Shown here: positions 11,347 through 23,552 of the stretch, piece after piece
Numbering within the stretch: the stretch's first letter is position 1
Layout: every line of letters starts with the position of its first letter
Source of the DNA: Otatea glauca
Taxonomy: Eukaryota; Streptophyta; Magnoliopsida; Poales; Poaceae
Reading direction: 5' to 3'
DNA: 64,000 bases
Assembly: GCA_036346275.1 (NCBI GenBank)
Contig: CM070722.1
Location: forward strand, 26,435,336 to 26,499,335
Notes under the pieces: model-generated
What the model was told of the DNA's origin: nothing
The model's database searches: none
Seen by the model: only the letters and a program-made list of their open reading frames with translations
Position numbers and translations under genes: made by a program

Positions 11347-12226
11347 TGTCGACGATCGGGACGGTCAACCGCAGAAGAGAGAAAGGGGGGCGAGGTGTCT
11401 GCTCGGGAGCGGGACCCGAGGTCGCGCTCATTCGGGGGCTTCAGGCGTCGCGGGGAAGTCGTCCAAGGAAGGATGTCGGAACGGGGATTTATACTGGTTC
11501 GAGCCCCCAAGGTCGGGTAATAGCTCTACTCCAGTTTAGCCCCGAGGCTAAGGGTGTATTAGCGGCTCTGTTGAAGAGTACAAGGACGGGGCCCAAGCAA
11601 GAGAAGGGGGCCGCGCCGTTCTCCTTTGGTGTCCCAAGCCGTGGGTTGCTCTTGTCTCCTGTTTTCTGTCGTGTGGCTACTCTGTTCTTCTTCCCTTTTC
11701 GGGTCAATCTCTTTTTGTGGTTGGGGCGACCTACTGCTTTTGTAGCCCTCGGGGAACCTTGCTGCTTAGTCTCGAGGCCGACGTCAAGAGCCCGTGGCGA
11801 TTTGATGGTGGCTCGAAAGTCGCTGCTAGCCGTTGAGAGTCTGACGGGAGCTGTTGAGAGTTTGACGGGAGCTGTTGAGATCTTGACGGGAGATGTTGAA
11901 CCCTAGTTCCCACTCAGGGGCAGGTAGGGTGCTGATTCCCACGCATGGGAGATTTTTACACAAGATAAAAATAGAAATGTTACAGATGTCCCTTCCCTTG
12001 GTGCCTGCGGGAGCATCGAGGTCAAAGGCGAGGCGTCAAGGTCGAGGCGAGGCGCCGAGGTCGAGGGTGCCTACCCCTACGACGATGCCCGAGCTCGAGC
12101 TCACTGGCCCCGAACCCGACCATCGGGGGAGCATCTTCTAGGTCGGGGGTTAGCCCCTTGGACTGTTGAAAGCTACCACAAGGCCCAGGGGCTGCTTACA
12201 TGTGGCGAGGGTACCGATCCCCGACT
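11347..12226 (-). mobile_element. LTR1 of element D (3' side of the coding copy)
   Basis: About 880 bp starting TGTCGACGATCGGGAC and ending CCGATCCCCGAC. It is longer than LTR2 and LTR3, mainly because a 21-bp unit starting GTTGAGAGTCTGACGGG occurs three times (11832-11894) instead of once, and because of extra GAGGCG-type sequence near 12020-12060. It also differs from both others at many shared sites. A TATAAAT on the minus strand lies at 11487-11493. Confidence 0.85.
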
Positions 12227-12656
12227 GCGAGCCCTCGAGGCTCAAGGGATGGCCCTAAAGCTTGGGGCGGCCTTGAGTCTTATTGTTTCTTGAGAAGGGG
12301 TCGACCTTTTAGCCGAGCACGGCAGCCCCCGAGGCCGACCTTGCGCGTCGAAATCCTCCGAGGGCTTCCATTGTGGTCGCCCCGATCGTGTCCTCTCGTC
12401 TTTTGCGGCATTAAATTGCGGATCGTGTCTGGGAGGTGTCTGTTTTTCACCACCCCCGGTTCCTGCGGTGGACTCGAGGAGACGGTTCGTAACACCTCGT
12501 GTCCCGACGCGACGGGCGGCAAACACGGGAAATAACGCTTCGGGTCCCCCGGGGGGAATTCGAGGAGACGTGACCGTGGCACTTCACGTTCTCTTCCTGA
12601 AAACCTCAGCACGCCTTTTGAGGAGTAACGACGCTGGCTGTCAGAGATCGTGCTCC

Positions 12657-12663
12657 TTTTAAA
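12657..12663 (+). promoter_or_regulatory. Candidate TATA box of the antisense gene
   Basis: TTTTAAA on the plus strand, 109 bases upstream of the antisense gene's ATG. The matching position in copy 2 (about 37957-37964) keeps CTTTTTAAAG. Conserved position and distance support a promoter; there is no direct evidence of transcription. Confidence 0.4.
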
Positions 12664-12771
12664 GACCCGAAGCCGCGCACTTCTGAAGCCATTCACCCTT
12701 ACGTTGTGTCTCTGGTCTTTCTGCTCATCGTCCCTTCCTTTCCTTGATCTGTTCTGATCCTTCTGAGAGCC

Positions 12772-14164
12772 ATGGCCAAGTTCGAAAAAAGCACCTTGAC
12801 CACCGAGAGGATGAGAGAGCTCGAGTCATTGGGGCTTCTGGATCCCACGACCTGGCGACTCCCGGTGGCCGGAGAGGTCGAGCCGCACCCGCGGGAGGAC
12901 GAGATCGTGAGTACAGAGCAGTACACGCTCTTCGGGCTGCGGACCCCGAAGAGCTACTTCTTGGCCGCCGTTCTCGCGCAATGCGAGATCGAGCTCGTCA
13001 ATCTGGTACCAAACTCTATCCTCCTCCACTCTATCTTTTCACATCCCTGCGAGGGGTTCCTTGGAATCCTTCCCACCCCCTCTCTCTTTTTTCATTTTTA
13101 CTCTTTGTTTCGCACTTCAAAGGACCCTGTCATCGGATGCCTTTATTTCCGGCTGCGGACCGGGCTTCCCTGCACCTTCCTCCAAATCCCGACCGGGACT
13201 CCCTCGAGCCGTGGACGAAGAGATGGTTCTACCTGAAGAAGGGCGAGAGGGGCGAGCTCGCGTACAACGGCATCGCCATGGACAGCAAGCGTGAGACCCT
13301 GGAGCCTGAGGACTCGGCGGCCGACCAAGAGGCCGTCGCCATCATCCATGTCTGTGCGACTCGTGGCCTGACCGGTCAAGCCGTGGTCGTAGACTATCTT
13401 CGGGCTCGGGTGTCCCCTCTGCGGAAGAGGGTGCACCCGTTCTTCGAGATTCGAGGAAGGGACGATCCCACTCGGGAGAGCGCCAAAGGTAAGCTTCTTT
13501 CTTCCCTATCCTTTTTCGAGTTCGAGCGAGTTCTTTTTTTCTTGACCGCCCCCACCTCACTCTGTCTACCTGCAGCCTCGGCAGAGTCGTGGGTGGCGGT
13601 GTGTATGCAAGTGGCATTCGGGAAGGTGGCCCACGCCTACTCCCTTGATGATCCCGTCCCGAAAAACATCTTGAGGTGGCGCAGCGAGGTAATCTTCTTC
13701 TTATTCTTCTTTTGGTCCCTTTTTGGGTTCGGGCATTCTTTGACCGTGTCGAGTCTTGCAGGAGAGCCAGGAGCTGCTGGAAATAGCGAGGCGTCTGTTG
13801 CCGTTGCCCGGGCTGGGTAATGGCAAGAAGACCGCCAAGAGGCCTGCTCTGGGCGACCCGAGCCAGGTCGCCAAGGAGCCCCATGTCGAGTGGGGCGACC
13901 GCGCGATGGTAAGTCGCCTCTGTCGGGTCAGAGGACGCCAGGTTCGACCATGGCTCCTCGTCGTTTTTTCGTGTGATTTTCTTTTTTGACCTTTCTTCCT
14001 TCTCTTTGCAGCAAGAGCGGGCGGTGGCCGCGGTAGCGCCGTCGAGCCCTCGCCCGGCGCCGTAGGCGCAGGACGCTCAGGGGGAGGACACTCCCCCAGT
14101 TGTCGTGGGTGCGGTGCCTCTTGCTACACCCCCACCGCCCAAGAGGCGGAGGCTCATCACGCAG
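12772..14164 (+). pseudogene. Antisense gene of element D, copy 1, exons 1-4 (gypsy-type transposon domain)
   Basis: On the strand opposite gag-pol. From ATG 12772 the protein has the domain found in 'putative gypsy type transposon' proteins (PF04195-like), with LAAVLAQCEIELVNLVPNSI and SHPCEGFLGI, and further on FRLRTGLP; RWFYLKKGE is in copy 2. Clear GT-AG borders define exons 12772-13488, 13576-13688, 13762-13908 and 14012-14164 (donors GTAAGC, GTAATC, GTAAGT, GTATGC; acceptors TGCAG, TGCAG, TGCAG). One C is missing near 13193 compared with copy 2, which shifts the frame within exon 1. Intron 4 then holds element B. Antisense genes with this domain are known in Tat-lineage elements; their function is not established. 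The 3' half is at 27281-28472. Confidence 0.72.
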
Positions 14165-14208
14165 GTATGCTTCACGTTTTCCTGTTCCCTTTCCCTTTAG
14201 CTCGAGAG

Positions 14209-17200
14209 TGTCGGGACCCGAATCTGCAAATCCGGACCCTCTGTGTATTCCGTGCTAGTCCAGGATCACGCTAGCACACACAGTCTTTACATGGTTGCAC
14301 ATCACGCATATTCACAAATGATATAAAAATAAATAGTGCAACACTTATATAAACTGAGTTGTACGACCTTATGGTCTCCTTACATAAAATCAGCCACGCA
14401 GGGCTTACATTATTCAGAGTAAACGAAATAGCAGTGACAAAATAAATGTCGTGGAAGCCTTCATCTTGCCACAGGCAACCGACTGGGCTTGCCCCCTAAT
14501 TGTTCGGATCCTCAATGTACTCCTCCTCCCAGGTTGGTGTAGACTCCTCCACTGATGTTGGTGTTGATAAGCAAGGAGGGGTGAGTACACAAGGCACTCA
14601 ACAAGTAATGCACGGAATGCAACGCTATTACTATATGCAAAGCTTATTCCAAAGGATTGGCTTAATTGGTTCCTTTGCATCAAACAGCATTTGTAAACCA
14701 GTATTTTATTTAGATTAAAGCAGTAAAATAGTTATGATAGTACTAATATCTTCAAATAGTTTTTCTTTGAAGATTCTCGGCACACATCCTTAACAGTTCA
14801 TTTTTAGCATTCGCACACAGCCACCCTTTCCACATTTTTATTTATGAAGATCTACCCTTGATCAGAATCCCGAGCAATGCTCATTACCGCGAGCACGGCT
14901 ATTCGAATAGTTTTGACACTCTGCAGAGGTTGTACACTTTACCCACAAGATACAGCCGCTCACTACACAAGTGATTGTCCACAACAAAGCTTTTCAGGAA
15001 CCTCTACCTTAACCAAAAAACCTCTCTGGTATTACCCTCACTATCACTTCCCTCACACAGAGCCGAAGTATAGGACAAGTCAATCACCATTGGATGGGCA
15101 CCAAGCCGTAGCACAGGTACGCTCCCCCGTACAGATACACCCCCCGTGTACTGCCACCCCGAGGTATCAGAGGAAAGAAATCAGAAACCTAATCAACTAG
15201 GTCTGTCCCATACTGGACATGTGGTTGTATGGGTGACTCAGATCAAAGGCTTGCAAGGTGAAGTCCTTAACTGACCAAGGCAAGACTTTCAACACTCAAA
15301 CAGTGGCACACAGCCCAATGTGGCACACAGACTCACAACACTCATCAACCCATTGCCACACAAGCCCACCTGGCACACAGCCTCTTGCCACTTGCCCCAG
15401 TCTAAATCATTTCCCACCCAGTTGATTATTTTGCAACACATGCCAGCAATAACTCAACATCGGTATGGAACCACACAGGTCTCCACACTTCAATTTCATC
15501 ATGTGACATCATCACACCATTTTCAAAAAACATTCAATATTCCATTAGTCAATAAGGTAGCATTTTTCTGAAAGATCGTTCATGATTCGTTGCTAGGCTA
15601 AGCATCTATTCACGGTCTAGCCTCCCGTGTTGGCACAGTATTAACATCCATCTAATACAATCAAACTTAGGGTGACAATGATTTAGGGCATACAATCATT
15701 AATTTCAAGGTGGCATAACAAAATGGGTTGATTAACTACATTATCCCAAATTAATTTAAATTCATTTTTAATAAATAAGCATGCATAATTTCAAAGCATA
15801 AATAACATTTTAAAAATCTGGGATCAATATGATCAAAGCATCACTTGCCTTCAAAGAGTTGCTGGTCGTGTTCCGAAGTTTGATCTTGAGCGATTTAACT
15901 CTTCCTCGAAACCTTCCTAAAATTTGCGCTCTCGCTGCATAAACAATATATGCAATAAATAACTAACATAGAGGACTAAATGACCTCAAAAATTCAAATA
16001 AAATTCACCATTAAATATATGACAATTTTATGAATTTTTAGAAATTTGAATCACCCAAATCCGAGTTAAAATGCAAAAGTTATAGCCATTTGAAGTTTTG
16101 AATAAAATCAAAATACAGAATTAGAAAATCCGATTTTTCCGAATTATTTTTATACTGAAAATTGCATTTATGACGTCAGCATCGCATCATGATGACGTCA
16201 GCACGAAAAGGATTTCGCCAAAATATTTTTATATACAAAATATTTATGACATCGGCGATGACGCCGGATGACATGTGGCGCTTCGTGCGACCGCACGCTA
16301 CTTCGGTCCATGGACTGGGTCCACGACCGGCTCTGGTCCACCGTGGACTGGCGGCACTGTGCCTGTGCACCGGATGACGCAAGCACTACCAATCCCATTG
16401 CGACACGCGGCGCTAAACTAATCGCCGAAACTCGATTCGATCTCGTCCATCTGATTTAAAATGAACGGCCGAGATTCATGCGACTTTTCGCCTCACCTCT
16501 ACCGCGGAGCCAACACGTGGCTTCACTGTGACCCTCGGATCCAGATCGAACAGCCACAATTAATCGGGCGACATTGACAGAAACGGCGGCGCTGACTCCT
16601 CGATTTCCGCATGTCACGCGTCAACACGAGACTGGCCCGATGCGCGGTGCGATCCCATCCGCTCGATTCAAAACAAACGGCCGTGATGAGCCAAGGCTAT
16701 CGGCTCTGTCCTACTGCGGTGCGACACGCGGCGCGATCCAAGGCACCCGGCGCGGATCTGATGGCTATGATATTTACGTGACGCGGCTAGATAAAAACCC
16801 TACGATCTAGATCTGACGGCTGAAATAAAACTAACGTGAATCTAAGCGAAGCAATCTAGACCGTTGATTAAATCTAATGGCTGAGGAGTGAAGATGATGA
16901 TTACTGTTGAGTGGCGACGTGGATGAATCTGGTGCGTTCGGCGGCGATCGGACAGTGGACGAAGCTCGGCTGGCGGTGATGTCGCGGCGACGTAGATCTC
17001 ACCGGAGAGGAAGAAGCTTCTCCGGCGTGAAGATCTGATGTGCTCGACGCGTCTCGGGGCTGGCGTTACTCCGGTGGCCTTGGCGACGGCGGAGATGGAC
17101 CGACGGTGAGGGAAATGGCGAAAAACAGCGGCGGCGCAAAGGGAACAACTACGGTGAGCTTTTGCGGGCAAACGGAGGCGTTTCTGGAGGTGTGCGCTAG

Positions 17201-17845
17201 GGCTACAGACGCGTCTAGGTGTGCGCAACACGGGGGTGGCAGCGGCGTACTAAATAGCGTCTCGACGTGAGCGCCATCCTCGGTGAAACGGGCGGACATG
17301 CGGGCAGCCGTTGCTCCGACGATCTCGCGAGGAAGAAGCGACGTGGCGAAATCGAGCGTCCGTGCACAGCGATCCAACGGGCGAAAACAGCGAAGTGACG
17401 TGGTGATTGCTTGACCGCACGATGCTGATCCAACGGGCGAGATGCGGCGGCGGCTAGGGTTTTGGCAAGGCGGGCTGCGCGGGCCGGCGACACGAGCTGG
17501 GCTGGAGCGCAGTACTGGGCCGGACCGAAGGTTTCGGCCCAAACACTATTCCACGGATTTTAATTCTTTTTCGAATAAAAATAATTCGAGAAAATAGTTT
17601 TGGCCAAAGAAAATAGTAAAAATATCAAAAAAATCCAGAAAAATTCTGGTAAATATTTTGGAACATTTAGAACTCAGATAAAATATTTCCAAAAAAACTT
17701 TGCATAAACTTTTGCGTGAATTTAATTGAGTTCAATAAAGGTCAAAAATAAGTAAATCCAATTTAAATTCTAATAAATTCTCAGAAATTCTCAAAAATAA
17801 AAAATACTTCAAAATTTAAATTAAAGCAAATTTTATGGTGTTACA
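14209..17845 (-). mobile_element. 3' LTR of element B
   Basis: 3637 bp, starting TGTCGGGACCCG and ending GGTGTTACA. It contains TGACGTCA at 16171-16178 and 16193-16200, the palindrome GTCCATGGAC at 16306-16315, and a GC-rich block at about 16260-17470. Compared with its partner at 23553-27201 this copy reads smoothly; differences fall mostly on CAG or CTG triplets that are intact here. Confidence 0.92.
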
Positions 17846-17857
17846 AACCTCCCCCTT
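17846..17857 (-). promoter_or_regulatory. Polypurine tract of element B
   Basis: The minus strand reads TAAGGGGGAGGTT directly upstream of the 3' LTR, the plus-strand priming site for reverse transcription. The stop codon that ends the polyprotein (complement of 17856-17858) overlaps it. The same sequence adjoins the 3' LTR of element C at 53109-53121. Confidence 0.88.
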
Positions 17858-19131
17858 AATGTAATCTCGCCCCGAGATTGAGGCGAACTAAAGAAACAGT
17901 CAGAAACTCCTTCTTTAGGTCTTCTTCGCGTTCCCACGCTGCTTCACCTTCCAAATGGTTGCTCCATCAACTCGCAGAACCGAGTTGACTTGTTCCTTGT
18001 CTCTCCGTCCAATATGTCCGTAATCTTCACCGATGCTCTTTGTAAGTCGTCTTCCTGCACTCAATTGCTTCTAACGGCGTTTGCTCTTCCGGTACTCGAA
18101 GACACTTCTTCAGTTGTGATACATGGAATACATCATGCACTCCTGCCAAAGACTGCGGTAACTCCAACTGATATGCAACTTCACCTCTGCGGCTCAAGAT
18201 CTTAAACGGCCCGACATATCTGGGTGCGAGCTTCCCTTTTGCGTGGAATCTTCTGACTCCTTTGAGTGGCGTGACTCTGTGATACACAAAATCTTCGGGT
18301 TCAAAGCTCAATTCCCTGCGACGGTTGTCGGCATAGCTTTTCTGCCTTGACTGGGCAATCTTTAGTCTTTCTCTGATCATGGCGATTTGCTCTTCCATTT
18401 TTTGCAGTACATCCGAGCCAAAAACATGTCGTTCACCTGTCTCATTCCAATTCAATGGTGTTTGACAGGATCGACCATACAGAGCTTCAAATGGAGACAT
18501 CTGTAAACTCGCTTGATAACTGTTATTGTAACTAAACTCAGCATAAGGCAAGCACTTGTCCCATGAAGTAGAATATGCTAAAGCACATGTCCTCAGCATA
18601 TCTTCCAATATCTGGTTAACTCTCTCGGTTTGTCCATCCGTCTGTGGATGGTATGTCAGATCAAGTTCAAACGAGTCCCCATTGCTTCATGTAGCTTACC
18701 CCAAAATCTAGAGGTAAATTGGGTACCTCATCCGACACTATCTTCTTCTGTTTCGGCATACAGCAATTCTTGCCATAAAAGTTCTCGCTAACGGTCTCCT
18801 AATAAGTGGTCTTTACCGGTATAAAATGTGCAACTTTAGTTAAGCGATCCATTATGACCCATATGGAATCATATCCACCTTGAGTTCTGGGCAACCCGGT
18901 TATGAAATCCATACCAATTTCTTCCCATTTCTATTCAGGTATCCTTACGGGTTGTAATAGTCCTGCTGGTCTCTGGTGCATAGCTTTGACTCTTTGGCAT
19001 ATGTCACATAATGCAACATATTCGGCGACTTCCCGTTTCATGCTTGGCCACCAGAATCTTTCCTTTAAATCTTGATACATTTTTGCACTTCCTGGATGAA
19101 TTGAGTACTTGCAGTCATGGGCCTCCTCCAA
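17856..19131 (-). pseudogene. Integrase and chromodomain-like tail of element B, broken
   Basis: Reading down from 19131 are the H-H-C-C part (HPGSAKMYQDL with CDICQRVK), then DFITGLPRTQGG with the first catalytic Asp, then a damaged stretch around 18850-18620. There the expected second Asp (SDRG) is followed by unrelated residues, and stops interrupt the frame. 18608-18027 resumes with the integrase C-terminal part (YGRSCQTPLNW, KGKLAPRYVGPF, FHVSQLKKC). The last section, W-S-N-H-L-E-G-E-A-A-W-E-R-E-E-D, resembles the degenerate chromodomain of Tekay-type elements, thought to steer insertion toward chromatin marks. This copy cannot make a working integrase as written. Confidence 0.8.
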
Positions 19132-19142
19132 AATTAACTACT

Positions 19143-21140
19143 TCAAATCCTTTTTGTTCGGCACACAAATACGCCCTTTAAACCACATAGTACCTTGCTC
19201 ATCCAGTTTGAAATCTTTGCCTTGCCTGCATCCATCTTGTCCTTAATTCTCTTGATTTTGTCGTCATTTTTCTGCCCTTCCCTGATCTGATCTTCCAGGG
19301 TAGGTTTTACTTCCAAGGTTGCTAAAAATCCTTCTGGTACCATTTCCAGTTCTAATTTCTGGAAATCCTTACACAATTCTGCCTGACTTGTTTCCAACAG
19401 CATATTTACACTGTGGTTCTTCCTGCTCAAGGCATCCGCCGCCACGTTGGCTTTGCCAGGATGGTAATGAATTCCAATATTATAATCTTTGATTAACTCA
19501 AGCCATCTTCTTTGCCTCATATTCAGGTCAGCTTGCGTGAAGATATACTTAAGACTTTTATGATCTGTATACACTTCACATCTGTTTCCAATGAGATAGT
19601 GACGCCATATTTTTAGGGCATGCGCTACAGCAGCTAATTTTAAATCATGAGTCAGATAGTTCTCCTCATGTGGCCTCAATTGCCTCGATGCATAGGCAAT
19701 TACCTTCCTGTTTTGCATCAACACGCATCCCAATCCCTGACGCGATGCATCACAATAGATGTCAAGCCTTGATGAACGCGAGTAAAACTAATACAAAGCC
19801 GATGTTAATCTTTTCTTCAACTCCTGAAAACTCTTCTCACACTCAGGTGCCCATAAGAATTTCTTTTCCTTTTTCAACAATTGCGTAAGAGGTTTCGCAA
19901 TCGTGGAGAATCCTTCGATGAAACGACGGTAATATCCCGCCATTCCAAGGAAACTACGGATTTGGGTTACCGTCTTTGGCTGCTCGCATTGCAAAACCGT
20001 CTCCACTTTCTTTGGATCTACTGCAACTCCTTCTGCTATCATTATGTGTCCAAGAAATTCAACCTTATTCTTCCAGAAGTCACATTTACTAAATTTTGCA
20101 AACAACTGTTGTTCTCTCAACTTTTCAAGAACTAACCTTAAATGTTCGGTGTGCTCTTCTCTTGTCTTGGAATAGACAAGAATATCATCAATAAACACAA
20201 CGACGAACTTATCCAAGTATTCCATGAAAACCTTATTCATTAAGTTCATGAAATATGCTGGTGCATTTTTCAAACCAAAAGACATCATCAGAACTCGTAA
20301 TGTCCATATCTTGACGAAAATGCAGTCTCCGGAATATCTCCTGATCGGATCTTCAATTGATGATATCCTGTTCGGAGATCAATTTTGGTGAAGACTCCTG
20401 CTCCTCTCAACTGATCAAAAAGATCGTCGATCCTGGGTAGCGGATACATATTCTTTATCGTCACATCATTAAATGCACGATAGTCTAAACACATCCTAAA
20501 ACTCCCGTCCTTCTTCTTGACGAACAAGACAGGTGCTCCCCATGGCGATGAACTAGGTCTTATGAATCCTTTTTCCAGCAGCTCTTCAATTTGCTTCTTC
20601 ATTTCCACCAATTCCTCTGTGGACATCCTGTAAGGTCTCTTAGCTATTGGAGCTGTCCCTGGAACAAGTTCTATCACGAACTCGATATCTCTATCTGGCG
20701 GCATTCCAGGTAAATCTTCCGGGAAAACAACCGGATATTCATTAACTATGGAAACTTCCTCCAAGCTGACAGTCTTCATGCTGTTGACCATTAATTGTCC
20801 ATCTCGTACTACTTTTGCTTTAAACTCAACCCTTCTCCCTTCTGGGCTCTCAATTGATATAACTCTTTTTCCACAGTCCAGCATGGCCTTGTGTTTGGTT
20901 AACCAATCCATCCCCAGGATAACATCCAGAGTTTGGGTATTCAATATAATTAAGTTCGCTAGGAACTATATTCCATTAATTATAGCCTTACCCCAGAACA
21001 TCCTATATTGGATCGGAGTTCTGATCCAGGGGATTGGACTATAAGTGCACACTTAAGTTCCACAATATCCAAATTATTGCGAATGGCAAAATCTTGAGAA
21101 ACAAATGAATGTGATGCTCCGAAATCAAATAAAACAGAGA
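19143..21140 (-). pseudogene. Protease, reverse transcriptase and RNase H of element B, broken
   Basis: The minus-strand order is: protease with L-F-D-F-G-A-S-H-S-F near 21136-21105 (the family usually has D-S/T-G at the active site), then LGMDWL; RT with WGAPVLFVKKKDGSFRMCLD, KIDLRTGYHQ and the catalytic FIDDILVYSK (around 20185); RNase H with VYTDHKSLKYIF and ADALSRK to 19400. Frames change at about 20288, 19788 and 19733. The C-terminal segment to 19143 leads into the integrase. Domain order RT-RNaseH-integrase is Ty3/gypsy. The protease D-F-G could be mutation or base-calling error. Confidence 0.85.
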
Positions 21141-21163
21141 GTGGTGATCGAGTTTACTAGAAC

Positions 21164-22329
21164 TTACCCAAGACAACGCCTCAGAGCGCTCGACTTCATC
21201 CGTAGTGATGTGATTAACTCGGCCTCGCGCGGTTGCTTTTGTTGGAGTTGCTGCTGTTGATGCCCCGCGTTCACAATTGGTGCGGGAGTCCTTGCGGGTG
21301 TGTTCCCCAGGTTAAAACAGACTGGGGTGGCACCTCCTTTCTTCGCCGCTTGTTGGCGGTGCCCCAACTCGATGCGATGATAACAACGCCTTCCTGCTGC
21401 CGCGAGGTTCCTCCACCGCACTACGGTTCGCGCTAGAGTCCGCATTACGACCCATCGGGCGATTTGCCGTAGTGGTGCCCTCACACGCCTCTGGCTGGTA
21501 CCGGATGAATCGCTGGGGTGCCGTCTTACGCCTCTGCGCCTTGACGACCTCCTTGTTGCGCCATTCTCGCTTTACTGTTGTCGCCCAACTCTCGGCGCTT
21601 GTCCTCCAAAATAAGAGCCTTGTTAACTAGCTCTTGAAATTCGTGGAATGTGTGGTGATCACCCCACTCGCAATCCTCGCTTAATCCCTTCATAAAGCGG
21701 GATTGTGCCGCCTTATCTGTAGCTACGCCTTCTAGTGCGTAGCGTGCAAACGGGTAAACTTAATCGTGAAATCGCCACCGACCACCCTGCTTGAGGCTCC
21801 GAAATTTCTCTTTCATAAGATCCATGATACCCTCGGGTACATGGTATTGGCGGAAAGCGGTGGTGAACTCTTCCCACGTAATACTCTGTGGGTCTTCATG
21901 AGCTGAGCAGAAGTTTTCCCACCACTCTGCGGCAGTTCCTTCGAGTTGATGAGAGGCATAGAGCACCCTCTCATGTCCCACACACTGGGTAATGTGCAGC
22001 TTCCTTTCAATTGTCCTTAGCCAATCGTCCGCTTCCATCGGATTGGCGTTGCCGGAGAAGGTGGGTGGACGAGTTCGCATAAACTCTGATAACCTTGAGT
22101 AGGGGTGTGGTCCATGGTTACCCCCAGGTTGAACATTCGCAGTAGCCTGATTGGATATTTGCTGCATGATCTGTACCATCGTGTTCATAAGTTGGGTTTG
22201 GGCAGCCAGAAAGGCTCCCAGATTCTGCATATCGACTTGCGACGGTTGAGGGATTGGCTCCTCATTCTGGTTGTCAGCCTGATTCACTCCACTCCCGTTG
22301 GCTTCAATGTTTCCACGAGTCCTCACCAT
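21164..22329 (-). pseudogene. Gag of element B, broken
   Basis: The likely start is the ATG at 22329 (MVRTRGNIEANG). The retrotransposon gag domain is clear at 22100-21800: MRTRPPTFSGN, EADDWLRTIE, LEGTAAEWWENF, WEEFTTAFRQYHVP. The frame is lost near 21775 and is only partly recovered to 21164. A remnant zinc knuckle near 21390 has lost most of its Cys/His spacing. Gag would form the particle that houses reverse transcription. Several breaks coincide with CAG/CTG triplets, so the true condition may be better than it looks. Confidence 0.75.
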
Positions 22330-22614
22330 CTGTTGCAAACTTCCAAGGTTAAGAAAAGAAGAAAGCATAGACAAGTAAAAGAACTTATGTGGGGAGACAG
22401 GTATAACTTAAATTATTTAGAAACTTTATTGATATAATATAAGGTAGTATGGTTGCTCACAAGTGCCTAAGGGCAATGCAACACATACGAGACACTCACA
22501 ACCAAAAACAAGTAAGCAACGTAGGACTCCACAACGACTCACACCTAATGGTGACTCTGAAGCAAAGGACGCGACTCAACACTCAAGTCTCGACACTACC
22601 TCGACTAGACTCGA

Positions 22615-23347
22615 TCACCATCGAGCCAACCCGGCCGCGCTCCCCGAGCATACACCGGTGGGTGCTCGCATCGGGCGAATGGTCACGATGACTCCATCGC
22701 ACTGGTGCAAATGACCCCATCGACTCGCTAGTCCCGGTCTGCTCGCTCCTGCTTGGTGGCTCTCGTGCCCGTGCCTCTCGCCTCGTTCCTCCGGATCGAT
22801 CGTGCGGATCGCCTCGTGCTCGGGTCCATACTGAGCCATCTCCAACTCCCGGATCTTACGCATGGAGTGTGCTAAGCCCTCCCGCAGCTTGTATCCTCGC
22901 CGTGACCTCGCCACGGGTCCTCTGCAGCCTCGGATCGTCTCGCCCAAGGCGTCCTCTGGCGATGACATACTCGCCAGTGAGTGATCTGGCGTCTTCCTCC
23001 AAAAGCTCCATCCTCACAAAACGATTGTCTCGGCGCGGATGGTGACGAAAACAAGGCCCTCCAACTCCGCGGAGTAGGTGCGAGCAATCTGTCGCATTGC
23101 AAGACGTGCCGCCTCTCACGATCCCGCCTCAAAGAAGTCCTCCGGTCGTGATGTAAATAGGACGGCTCGCCTCGCCCTCTCCCCGGCGCATACGATCTTG
23201 ACATCCTGTGCAATGGCAAGTCCCGCCTGCACCACCGTGGTCCCCGATAAAGCGGTTGCATCAAATCCTCCGAGCAATGCATCATACGCCATAACTCACG
23301 GCGGCGATCCTCCAAAGGCGCTCTCCATAGGTGTGGATCATCCTCAT
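22615..23347 (-). pseudogene. Extra ORF upstream of gag, element B copy, frameshifted
   Basis: The counterpart of the open frame at 250-1. The start at 23347 reads MRMIHTYGE, and then successive small indels throw the reading between all three frames. Recognisable pieces include LTGEYVIARGRLGRDDPRLQ near 22990-22930 and REGLAHSMRKIRELEMAQYG near 22885-22825. The total length suggests a protein of roughly 200-240 residues ending a few hundred bases before gag. No known domain recognised. 22330-22614 is a low-complexity leader before gag. Confidence 0.5.
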
Positions 23348-23536
23348 CTCACAAAACAGACTCATTTAAATTAACTGAAAATAATAATAAGATTTCAAAG
23401 ATAGGTATGAAGCAAGGAAGAAAAGATAAGTCGAGATTTCATTGATATTCTTGCTCAAGTTGATTAAGTCTTAGAAAATAGTTTTATCCTCCTAGGTACA
23501 ACTAATCTAGTTTAGGGTCAAGACCTACAAATCGGC

Positions 23537-23548
23537 GCCTCGATACCA
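23537..23548 (-). promoter_or_regulatory. Primer binding site of element B, altered
   Basis: The plus strand reads CGCCTCGATACCA where element A has GGCTCTGATACCA. The CTG triplet has been lost, a change repeated independently in element C at 58192-58203. It is still recognisable as the initiator tRNA-Met site, four bases from the LTR edge. Confidence 0.75.
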
Positions 23549-23552
23549 CCTC

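Noticed and set aside
12744..13820. A 358-codon plus-strand frame over the antisense gene
   Set aside because: It runs through introns that have clear splice borders and is in the wrong frame for the transposon domain in exon 1; the ATG at 12772 with splicing explains the conserved parts.
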